Shown here: piece after piece, positions 1 through 5,633 of the stretch
Position numbering within the stretch: the first letter of the stretch is position 1
How the letters are laid out: each line of letters begins with the position of its first letter
Source: an uncultured Ectothiorhodospiraceae bacterium
GTDB lineage: Bacteria; Pseudomonadota; Gammaproteobacteria; UBA6429; Thiohalophilaceae
Assembly: GCA_947259425.1 (NCBI GenBank)
Contig: CAMYMO010000013.1
Location: forward strand, 1-5,633
Length of the DNA stretch: 5,633 bases
Direction: 5' to 3'
The notes under the pieces: generated by a model
Databases searched by the model: none
What the model was told of the DNA's origin: nothing
The model's input: only the letters and a program-made list of their open reading frames with translations
Position numbers and translations under genes: made by a program

Positions 1-945
1 GCTGGGAATATCTCCCGCCTTATAATGCTTTAGGCTTTCAATGCCTATGGGACGATAGGGATAAACAGTAAATACGATCTTTCCAGGTTTTTTAACAAAC
101 GTTTGTATATTTTTAACAGAGCGGTCATCCAGTTTTATATTTTTATCGGCGAAATCCTGTTTTATATCACTAACCAGCTTTTCACGAAATGCCGGTAGAG
201 TCATTTTAACATCATCAGCATATGATTTTATAAACCGATCCATATAAGACTTATCGACGTATTCAATTTTAGCCTGTTTTATTCGTGCACCTAAGACAGC
301 ATTGTTAATATTGTCTGACATATCAACAACCGTTAACCGGATCTTAACATTGCCCAGACTTTGTGTATCCTGACGAAAAAACAATGAAGCTTCCTTGTTT
401 GTTACGTTAATTGTCATGTCATATTCCAGATCCATGTCAAGTTGACTATACCCCAATGATGTTAAATCGTTTGAACGACGAACAATTTCTTGATAGCCGA
501 GGCGATTGAGCAGCGCAGTTGGGTCATCTTTTATATCATGCTGAAGTTTTAATTTGTTAATTTGCTTACCCATCTTCTCAAGCAATGAGACATTCATCTG
601 TAAGCCATCTATCAAGATATGAATCCTTAATGGAAGATTGCCTTTTTTGGAATCAAAATCTATATCATGCTCGAGTAATTTTAGTTCGGCTACAGTAACT
701 TCCTCGTTGAACTCAGGAATGCGCAGGCTAACGCCTTTTATCCCAATTGGTCCAAATACCGAGGTTGATATTTGTTTATAGGCAGCCACCAGCTTTAAGC
801 CATATGCCGTCGACATACCATGATTAATACCATTAAAGACTTGTTCAACATCATGCTTGGCTTTGTTCCACATATAGAGTTTCAAGCCACCATAACTCGC
901 TAAGCTAAGCATCACTATGGAAATGAGGATGTTTTTAATGCGCAT
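1..945 (-). CDS. Conserved hypothetical membrane-anchored protein, 3' end outside window
   Basis: An open frame of exactly 315 codons from the ATG at 945 to the left edge with no stop. An in-frame TGA at 952-954 rules out any earlier start. The product begins MRIKNILISIVMLSLASYGG: a short basic start and a hydrophobic segment at about 5-25, best read as a signal anchor because no signal-peptidase or lipobox site is evident. The rest (26-315) is mixed polar and amphipathic with alternating strand-like patterns and would lie in the periplasm. Near the end it has VFTVYPYRPIGIESLKHYKAGDIPS. From memory, a Pro-rich segment followed by a Tyr-x-x-Gly-Asp-x-Pro pattern closes a group of uncharacterised gammaproteobacterial proteins of about 330 residues, so probably only a short tail is missing. 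The layout loosely recalls DUF945/YdgA envelope proteins, but I cannot support membership. It starts 16 bases after DUF58 and may share its transcript. Confidence 0.8.
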   Translation of the reverse strand, partial: MRIKNILISIVMLSLASYGGLKLYMWNKAKHDVEQVFNGINHGMSTAYGLKLVAAYKQISTSVFGPIGIKGVSLRIPEFNEEVTVAELKLLEHDIDFDSKKGNLPLRIHILIDGLQMNVSLLEKMGKQINKLKLQHDIKDDPTALLNRLGYQEIVRRSNDLTSLGYSQLDMDLEYDMTINVTNKEASLFFRQDTQSLGNVKIRLTVVDMSDNINNAVLGARIKQAKIEYVDKSYMDRFIKSYADDVKMTLPAFREKLVSDIKQDFADKNIKLDDRSVKNIQTFVKKPGKIVFTVYPYRPIGIESLKHYKAGDIPS

Positions 946-961
946 GGTATTTCATACAGAA
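946..961. other. Short gap between DUF58 and the downstream gene
   Basis: The only non-coding stretch in the window, 16 bases. It is too short for a promoter plus terminator and shows no hairpin. In the minus direction it has no AGGA/GGAG-like site before the ATG at 945, so the next gene is either weakly translated on its own or helped by ribosomes leaving DUF58. Confidence 0.6.
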
Positions 962-2266
962 CTACAGTCGCCCACTACTTTTCACTTCAAGATAGCGGTT
1001 AACAATATTAATCGGTAATTCCTGTGGTATAACATCGAGATGTAATATCCCTTCTCCCATCACTTTTTGATGTGCATCTCGTCGATAGCCTAAATAGTGT
1101 TGAGCCGCAGCATGATCCAAGGCTGTATCAAAACCCAACACAGGTTTATCCAGCATTTTATTTATCGCACTCTCTTGCATACTAGCCAGCATAACTAAAT
1201 GCCGTTTACGCATAATATGGAGTGCAGGCAAAAGCTCATCGGTATCCTCATCACGTAAGTTTGTGATTAAAATGATCAACGCTCGACGTTTTTGTCGTGT
1301 CATCAATTGGGTCGCTGCCTTGGTATAATCAGGCGAGATCAAACTCGGTTGTAAATCATAAATAGAATTTAAAATAGAATTGACACTGCCAATGGATTTA
1401 CGGGGCGGGATCCAGCGCTCATGACCACTGAAAGTCATCAAACCAACTGCATCGCCTTGTCGTAATGCAACATGCGATAATAAAAGTATTGCATTCAGGG
1501 TATGATCAAAATGGCTTAGTTGATCATCATGCGCCAACATTCGACGACCGCAATCAACCAGGAAAATAATTTGCTGGTCCCGCTCTTCCTGATAATCACG
1601 CGATATAATCTTCCGTGTGCGTGCGGTCGCCTTCCAATCAACTTGACGTAATGAGTCACCATCACGGTATTCACGTAATTGATGAAAATCCACTCCTTCA
1701 CCACGACGTCGTTTTTTCAAAATCCCCATTTGATTAAGACGTTGATCAGTCGCTAACAGGGTATATTTCATGACACTGGAGAAATTAGGATAATTTCGTA
1801 CTTCAGATTCTAACCGCTGTTTTATATTTCTTTTCCATAAACCAAGCACTGAGTATATTCTTAATTGTAAAAATTCAAACTTTGCCGGGCCTCGTTCAGT
1901 TGGCTTGACACGGTAAGGCGTCCTGACCCAATTACGTGCTGGTATTTTAATATCAACAGGCAGGCCTTCATGTTCTAATTGTGTTGGAACATGATCATAG
2001 ATCTGCATTCGAATCGGATAGCGATATTGATTATGTAAAGTGAGATTCACTTCAGACCACGCGCCCAATGACAGCGCATGCATAACCTTGCGCTCAGCCT
2101 GAATGTGACGTTTACCCCATAAGCTCAATGCATCCGCCATTAATGCACCAATAACCAAATAAATCAGGATATCCCATTGATGCTGGTATTCCGGCACAAA
2201 GCTCACCACGACCGCCAGCACAAAGGTAATAAATATTAGCCACAGTATTCGGCGAGTCGGGATCAT
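962..2266 (-). CDS. DUF58 (VWA-like) membrane-anchored protein
   Basis: A complete 434-residue DUF58 protein of normal length, the probable partner of the MoxR ATPase. Two N-terminal membrane segments (about 7-24 and 32-47) after MIPTRR anchor it with both the N-terminus and the large C-terminal part in the cytosol. Residues about 55-185 form the beta-rich middle region. The DUF58 signature is clear at about 191-228: GVDFHQLREYRDGDSLRQVDW, then KATAR and RDYQEERD. A VWA-like fold follows: strand IIFLVD ends at D238, and later come MTFS (277-280) and IILITNLRDED (331-341). The canonical metal-site triad DxSxS is replaced by DCGRR and the usual third-motif TDG by TNLRDED, so classical Mg2+ binding may be altered or absent; I believe such changes occur in other DUF58 proteins. 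No other start is available: an in-frame TAG at 2285-2287 lies just upstream with no ATG, GTG or TTG between. Its expected role is linking the ATPase to a membrane-located client. Confidence 0.95.
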   Translation of the reverse strand: MIPTRRILWLIFITFVLAVVVSFVPEYQHQWDILIYLVIGALMADALSLWGKRHIQAERKVMHALSLGAWSEVNLTLHNQYRYPIRMQIYDHVPTQLEHEGLPVDIKIPARNWVRTPYRVKPTERGPAKFEFLQLRIYSVLGLWKRNIKQRLESEVRNYPNFSSVMKYTLLATDQRLNQMGILKKRRRGEGVDFHQLREYRDGDSLRQVDWKATARTRKIISRDYQEERDQQIIFLVDCGRRMLAHDDQLSHFDHTLNAILLLSHVALRQGDAVGLMTFSGHERWIPPRKSIGSVNSILNSIYDLQPSLISPDYTKAATQLMTRQKRRALIILITNLRDEDTDELLPALHIMRKRHLVMLASMQESAINKMLDKPVLGFDTALDHAAAQHYLGYRRDAHQKVMGEGILHLDVIPQELPINIVNRYLEVKSSGRL

Positions 2267-3249
2267 ATGCGTGGAGCATCCACGCTATCGAGCAGGTTTT
2301 CCAATATAGTATCAGGCGTTTGGCCTTCGATCTCCATCTCTGGGGATAAAATAATACGATGACGTAGTCCAGCAATCGCTATACTTTTAATATCATCCGG
2401 AGTAACAAAGTCATTTCCATTTAATAATGCAGCTGCACGCCCAGCGCGTAACAATGCAATCCCGCCACGCGGACCGGCACCAACGCTAATTCCTGGCCAG
2501 TTGCGTGTCTGGCGAACGATATTAACTGCATATTCGCTTACTCTGCTATCAACCGTCAGTTCGGCCGTTACTTTTTGTAAATTAATAATATGTTCTGCAT
2601 TAACAACCGCATTTGTTTCATCAACGTTAATCCCATCCCCAATCTGGTTTGAGGTCACGCTATGGACTAATTGGTATTCATCATTTTGATCAGGATAGTC
2701 GATCATGATCTTCAATAAAAAACGATCCAGTTGTGCCTCAGGTAAAGGATAGGTACCTTCCTGTTCGATCGGGTTCTGTGTAGCCAGCGCCATAAAAGGA
2801 GGGTCCAGGGTAAGCGGTTTACCTTCAATGGTCACTTGTTTCTCTTGCATGACCTCAAGCAGTGCTGCCTGTGTTTTAGCGGGCGCCCGGTTTATTTCAT
2901 CGGCTAATAATAAATTGGTAAACACCGGACCTTTTCGAATCTTAAACGACTCACTCTTCATGTCATACATGGCATGACCGGTTACGTCACTAGGCATTAA
3001 ATCCGGCGTAAACTGAATTCGAGAAAAAGTACCACTAAACGTTTTCGCCATTGCCCGCACCAACAAAGTTTTACCTAACCCTGGTACACCTTCAATCAAC
3101 ACATGTCCTGATGCAAGTAAGGCAATTAATACCTGATCAATGACCCTGTTTTGTCCAACCACGGCCTTAGCGATCTCGGTGCGTAGCTTTTTAACCGTTT
3201 CGCTTGCTGCATGTATATGTTCTGTAGACACCCCTGTATTCATATTCAT
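2263..3249 (-). CDS. MoxR family AAA+ ATPase
   Basis: A complete 328-residue MoxR-type AAA+ ATPase, of the usual length for the family, predicted cytosolic with no signal or membrane segment. All motifs needed for ATP hydrolysis are visible: Walker A GVPGLGKT at 54-61, Walker B LLLADEINR at 113-121 (D117, E118), sensor 1 ATQNP at 156-160, a likely arginine finger in LDRF (R176), and sensor 2 GAGPRGG at about 257-263 (R261). The C-terminal lid runs from about 230 to the end and includes FVTPDDI and GLRHRIILSPE. MoxR proteins form rings that use ATP to remodel or mature partner proteins, commonly with a VWA-domain protein encoded next to them; here that is the DUF58 gene immediately downstream. 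The substrate cannot be read from the sequence. The gene overlaps both neighbours by four bases, which implies co-translation in roughly matched amounts. I leave out a gene symbol because moxR is used loosely for many paralogues. Confidence 0.97.
   Translation of the reverse strand: MNMNTGVSTEHIHAASETVKKLRTEIAKAVVGQNRVIDQVLIALLASGHVLIEGVPGLGKTLLVRAMAKTFSGTFSRIQFTPDLMPSDVTGHAMYDMKSESFKIRKGPVFTNLLLADEINRAPAKTQAALLEVMQEKQVTIEGKPLTLDPPFMALATQNPIEQEGTYPLPEAQLDRFLLKIMIDYPDQNDEYQLVHSVTSNQIGDGINVDETNAVVNAEHIINLQKVTAELTVDSRVSEYAVNIVRQTRNWPGISVGAGPRGGIALLRAGRAAALLNGNDFVTPDDIKSIAIAGLRHRIILSPEMEIEGQTPDTILENLLDSVDAPRI
2269..2285 (-). promoter_or_regulatory. Hairpin just before the DUF58 start codon
   Basis: A perfect inverted repeat: seven bases GCGTGGA, a three-base loop and TCCACGC. 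In the mRNA the stem ends two bases before the DUF58 ATG at 2266, and it covers the last sense codons of moxR. Five of its seven pairs are G-C. The only purine-rich Shine-Dalgarno-like bases near this start (GTGGA) are in the stem. A ribosome reading to the end of moxR would melt it and terminate on the ATGA overlap, so it plausibly makes DUF58 translation depend on moxR translation. It lacks the U tract of an intrinsic terminator. Confidence 0.55.
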
Positions 3250-4601
3250 AGCTTTTTCCTTATAATACTTAATACTTCAATCGTTGCTGTAAATTCTAAT
3301 TCCTTTTCGACTTGCTTTGCAGTGATGGCTTTTAGAATTCTCTCTGATTCGATACCGACAATTTTGGCTAGTTTTTTGGCCAATTCTTTTTCCGTTAAGT
3401 TCACCCACAACGGGCGCGTTTGCGCAATCTGCTCGAGCACTGCCTTCTGTACGCTTTCTAATAATTCTCGACGGTTATGATTGCGCCACTGATAATGTCC
3501 GGTTGAGGTGATATGTTCACTCATACTTCGACGTATTGCCTGTGGGTTGGGGGCGACTGGACCAAAACGTCTTGAGGCATACCACAACCAGGCGAAGATG
3601 AAAATTAAAAACATCACCATGGCACTCTGGGCATTAGTAAATAACAGCGAAATTAACGATGGACTGTCATCATTTCGAATCAACCATAATGTACGTTTAG
3701 AATCATCGATATGGACTATGGTATGAAGAAAAGCAGCATGATCGAACTTATCGATATAACGATTCGTTAAAAACCGAATGTCACTTAATAAAGTAATCCA
3801 ACCATCATCAATCTTAAGTTCGAGTAATTGAGTGCCGTTTTCACCATCTACTGTCCATGAAGTATCAAAGCTACTTTCATTTTCCATCCATTTCTTTTGA
3901 TTAAAATAGACCTTCTTATCTTCAATTTTATCGTTAACTTTTACGATTATAGGCGTCGCCCTTGATTCAAATTTTTCGCGCTCAGTTAGTTTATCATCCT
4001 TCTCTTGCTTAACTCGTTGATCGGCATTAGGCGTATCGGGGGTATCGCTCTTCTCCTGCTTGCTAGTTTGATCGCCCTCATCAGTATGCTTTTCATCAAG
4101 CCCCGATTCTGGTTTCTCTTCATTCTCTTCTATTGTTTGTTCAAACTCATCAATCTGGTCTTCGAATAACTCGACAAATAAATTTTCACTGTATTTTCGT
4201 TGCGTACGAACACCAAGCCGATCAAATAGTACATCTTCGTTTTCTTCATCTTTACTCTGGCTATAACGGGCCAATACGACCAAATGACCGCCTGCTTTAA
4301 CCCAGTCCAGCAATTCAGTGACACGATCATCACCTAAATCAAAACGTTTTGTGGGTATAAATATGACGTCATTGGTACTCGGCATTTCCTTCATCGCTAA
4401 AATACTATCAAGACTCCTAACCTCCATATCGAATTTTGCCAGGAATAATTCGGCTGCATAGAAATCGTTATTCGCCGCCTTGTTGGAATAACCCAGGGTT
4501 TTCTCAGTGGTATACTGTTCATAGTTGCTAAAAAACCACCATAATAAACTGGCGATTAATGCCAACACCACTGCGGCAACTAATAACGTACTTCGATTCA
4601 T
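3246..4601 (-). CDS. DUF4350 domain membrane protein
   Basis: A 451-residue bitopic or hairpin membrane protein of the MoxR/DUF58 neighbourhood, function unknown. I start it at the ATG at 4601 (MNRSTLL), not the in-frame ATG at 4628. The inner start has a GGGGAG binding site, gives a normal N-terminal membrane anchor, and overlaps the previous stop as ATGA, as at the other two junctions. Membrane segments are at about 6-24 and 326-342, the second followed by SRRFGP; the positive-inside rule puts residues 25-325 in the periplasm and the C-terminal ~110 residues in the cytosol. The DUF4350-like part lies at about 45-111 (NNDFYAAELFLAKF to DWVKAGGHLVVLAR) and seems to resume at 268-292 (WITLLSDIRFLTNRYID), interrupted by a charged Glu/Asp/Lys insert at about 145-212. 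The cytosolic tail carries the family-like pattern RFGPVAPNP, RRSMSEHI and GHYQW. No enzymatic residues are recognisable. The family assignment is from remembered pattern, not a search. Confidence 0.88.
   Translation of the reverse strand: MNRSTLLVAAVVLALIASLLWWFFSNYEQYTTEKTLGYSNKAANNDFYAAELFLAKFDMEVRSLDSILAMKEMPSTNDVIFIPTKRFDLGDDRVTELLDWVKAGGHLVVLARYSQSKDEENEDVLFDRLGVRTQRKYSENLFVELFEDQIDEFEQTIEENEEKPESGLDEKHTDEGDQTSKQEKSDTPDTPNADQRVKQEKDDKLTEREKFESRATPIIVKVNDKIEDKKVYFNQKKWMENESSFDTSWTVDGENGTQLLELKIDDGWITLLSDIRFLTNRYIDKFDHAAFLHTIVHIDDSKRTLWLIRNDDSPSLISLLFTNAQSAMVMFLIFIFAWLWYASRRFGPVAPNPQAIRRSMSEHITSTGHYQWRNHNRRELLESVQKAVLEQIAQTRPLWVNLTEKELAKKLAKIVGIESERILKAITAKQVEKELEFTATIEVLSIIRKKL
3258..3262 (-). 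promoter_or_regulatory. Ribosome binding site of the moxR gene
   Basis: The minus strand reads AAGGA, eight bases before the ATG at 3249, within the last codons of the DUF4350 gene. It supports the ATG at 3249. A second in-frame ATG two codons later (3243) is also within reach, so a protein two residues shorter is possible. Confidence 0.65.
3966..4169 (-). other. Charged insert in the DUF4350 protein
   Basis: Residues about 145-212 of the DUF4350 protein are dominated by Glu, Asp, Lys, Gln and Thr, with almost no hydrophobic residues from about 158 onward, and look disordered. The insert separates the two recognisable parts of the predicted periplasmic domain. It is encoded in normal frame with no stop or exact tandem repeat that I can see, so it looks like a linker expansion rather than a frameshift. 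Confidence 0.65.
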
Positions 4602-5633
4602 GTTTTCTCCCCAAATAACGGGGTCCACTGTTCACTTAACTGGATGATTTCCTGTTCACTGGGTAACCGATGCCCATAGGCAGCTAACTGCCAGGTCTGG
4701 GTTAATTGTTTAAAATATTCAGCACTTCCCTGTCTTAGTTTTTCTTTATGAATATAGGTTGTGCGGATGCAATCACCTTCTGTTGCACTACCTTTTAGGT
4801 TGATTCCATAATGATGTACCAGTGTCGTAAGCGCACCACGATATAACAGACTTAATGCTAATAATGGGTCTTGTTTGTTCCACAGCGCTAACGCAGCCTG
4901 GCCAACATCATCCGGTAATGATTCTGGTGTAATCTCTAAACCAAATAATGACTTCGGTAGCTTGCGATTTATTTTCAAACTATCACGCTTCGCAGTCGGC
5001 CCCCAGCGTAAATAGAAAACAATGGCCAATACAATTAGCGCCGCAACCGCTACCCATAATATAACTTCGCCAATAACACCTAACCCCAGACTAAACCCTT
5101 TCAACCAATCTAAATTCCAGCCATCACCTGTTGCTGATTCATCTTCTTCTTTTTCTTCTTGCTCTTCTTCGTCCTGTTTATCCTTCTTACCGATGTAGCG
5201 CCAACGTGTCACTGTCTTTTTTTCACCAAATTCGTTTTGTGCCAGGATCTCATCAATCGCCTTTCTGGCTTCGCTATTATTTAAGGGACCCGCGCTATTT
5301 AACGTTTCAAGACCAATCTTGTCCGATTCTTCCGCGACGACTTTATCAGCAGGATAAAACAAGCCACCAATGATGACAGCAAAGGCAAGGGCAATTCCGG
5401 CGGCATATTGCGACGACTTTCCGAGACGTTGGGCTAATTGCCGAAATACTATCTCAATATCCCAACCTTCAAGTTGAGTTCGTCTATTGATATAAAGTGA
5501 AAAGCCACCGGAAACATAAAACGGTTGAACAATAAAAAAGGCAATATAGAAGAGGAAATTGATGCTAACACCGCCCCACCAGCTATCTTCAATCGCAACC
5601 GGATTTAATGCATTCACCAGGGCGTCTGTATAG
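4598..5633 (-). CDS. DUF4129 domain membrane protein, 5' end outside window
   Basis: C-terminal 344 residues plus stop of a membrane protein; the frame stays open to the right edge, so the true start lies outside. The first possible in-window start is a GTG at 5617, but the residues before it (YTDAL) continue smoothly, and the text after it looks like the end of a multi-pass membrane domain, so I reject that start. Counting from the first full codon at 5632, hydrophobic segments lie at about 24-47, 76-94 and 185-208. The loop 48-73 is rich in Arg and Lys (NRRTQLEGWDIE), which predicts a cytosolic loop, a periplasmic stretch 95-184 and a cytosolic C-terminus. The periplasmic stretch holds a Glu/Asp/Lys-rich run at 148-166. 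The DUF4129 domain is at about 250-340 (DPLLALSLLYRGALTTLV, then TEGDCIR and WQLAAYG). This family accompanies MoxR/DUF58 genes; its biochemical role is unknown. The stop overlaps the next start by four bases. Confidence 0.88.
   Translation of the reverse strand, partial: YTDALVNALNPVAIEDSWWGGVSINFLFYIAFFIVQPFYVSGGFSLYINRRTQLEGWDIEIVFRQLAQRLGKSSQYAAGIALAFAVIIGGLFYPADKVVAEESDKIGLETLNSAGPLNNSEARKAIDEILAQNEFGEKKTVTRWRYIGKKDKQDEEEQEEKEEDESATGDGWNLDWLKGFSLGLGVIGEVILWVAVAALIVLAIVFYLRWGPTAKRDSLKINRKLPKSLFGLEITPESLPDDVGQAALALWNKQDPLLALSLLYRGALTTLVHHYGINLKGSATEGDCIRTTYIHKEKLRQGSAEYFKQLTQTWQLAAYGHRLPSEQEIIQLSEQWTPLFGEKT
4607..4612 (-). promoter_or_regulatory. Ribosome binding site of the DUF4350 gene
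   Basis: The minus strand reads GGGGAG, then five bases (AAAAC), then ATG at 4601. This good Shine-Dalgarno match decides the start of the DUF4350 gene: the longer frame's ATG at 4628 would put this site inside the coding region. The four G residues could pair with a CCCC at 4620-4623 across a 7-base loop. That is a weak 4-bp stem which might partly mask the site until ribosomes from the upstream gene open it. Confidence 0.7.
5138..5188 (-). other. Acidic low-complexity segment in the DUF4129 protein
   Basis: On the plus strand this reads as TTC/CTT-rich sequence. In the gene it is a run of GAA, GAG, GAT and AAG/AAA codons giving a segment with nine Glu and several Asp and Lys (visible residues about 149-165). 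It falls in the loop predicted to be periplasmic, just before the last membrane segment. It may act as a flexible charged spacer or bind cations; neither is shown by the sequence. Confidence 0.7.

Noticed and set aside
95..106. A 12-base perfect palindrome ACAAACGTTTGT, like an operator
   Set aside because: It lies well inside the coding frame of the left-edge gene, and about one 12-base palindrome is expected by chance in a window this size.
935..955. A six-codon reading frame (ATG at 955) overlapping the start of the left-edge gene, a possible leader peptide
   Set aside because: It has no binding site and no distinctive composition, and such short frames are expected by chance.
2269..2285. 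The hairpin as an intrinsic terminator
   Set aside because: It is followed by AUAUG and the DUF58 gene rather than a U tract, and the overlapping genes need transcription to continue.
2112..2375. An 87-residue open frame on the minus strand across the moxR/DUF58 junction
   Set aside because: It is an out-of-frame shadow of two well-supported genes and has no recognisable domain.
2700..2709. Palindrome GATCATGATC
   Set aside because: It is inside moxR coding sequence and short enough to be chance; no partner site was seen.
3211..3480. Plus-strand open frame with a hydrophobic N-terminus
   Set aside because: Antisense to the end of the DUF4350 gene and the start of moxR, both strongly supported; no domain or binding site seen.
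5131..5373. Plus-strand open frame with a Leu-rich hydrophobic start
   Set aside because: It is the antisense of the acidic GAA/GAG-rich segment of the DUF4129 gene, which automatically reads as Leu, Phe and Ser; no independent gene signal.

Overview
The window is a densely coded stretch at roughly 40-45% G+C (my estimate by eye). Everything convincing lies on the minus strand, so transcription runs from the high-coordinate end to the low one. Reading that way there are five genes: a DUF4129 membrane protein cut off at the right edge, a DUF4350 membrane protein, a MoxR-type AAA+ ATPase, a DUF58 (von Willebrand A-like) protein, and a conserved hypothetical membrane-anchored protein cut off at the left edge. 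The gene order and protein types point to a Gram-negative bacterium, most likely a gammaproteobacterium; I cannot name the genus. There are no RNA genes, insertion sequences, CRISPR arrays or plasmid functions, and no non-coding gap longer than 16 bases.

The first four genes form a tightly coupled unit. All three junctions are four-base ATGA overlaps (4598-4601, 3246-3249 and 2263-2266), with the stop of one gene inside the start of the next. Recognising this moves the DUF4350 start nine codons inward from the longest open frame. The DUF58 start has no convincing ribosome binding site and sits just behind a perfect 7-bp hairpin, which suggests it is translated mainly by ribosomes finishing moxR. 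After DUF58 there is a 16-base gap and then the fifth gene, which could be co-transcribed but has no recognisable Shine-Dalgarno sequence.

Functionally this is a MoxR/DUF58 system. A cytosolic AAA+ ring ATPase is paired with a membrane-tethered VWA-like adaptor and two membrane proteins whose conserved C-terminal parts are predicted to face the cytosol. Such systems are widespread and are generally thought to act as chaperones or remodelling machines for envelope or metal-dependent complexes, but the substrate of this branch is not known. The two accessory membrane proteins each carry a strongly acidic segment predicted to lie on the periplasmic side. The last gene resembles a single-pass envelope protein facing the periplasm and may or may not belong to the system.

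The system type is known, so I do not claim a wholly new one. The features most worth a second look are the coupling hairpin, the acidic periplasmic segments, the altered metal-site motifs in DUF58 and the unassigned fifth gene.
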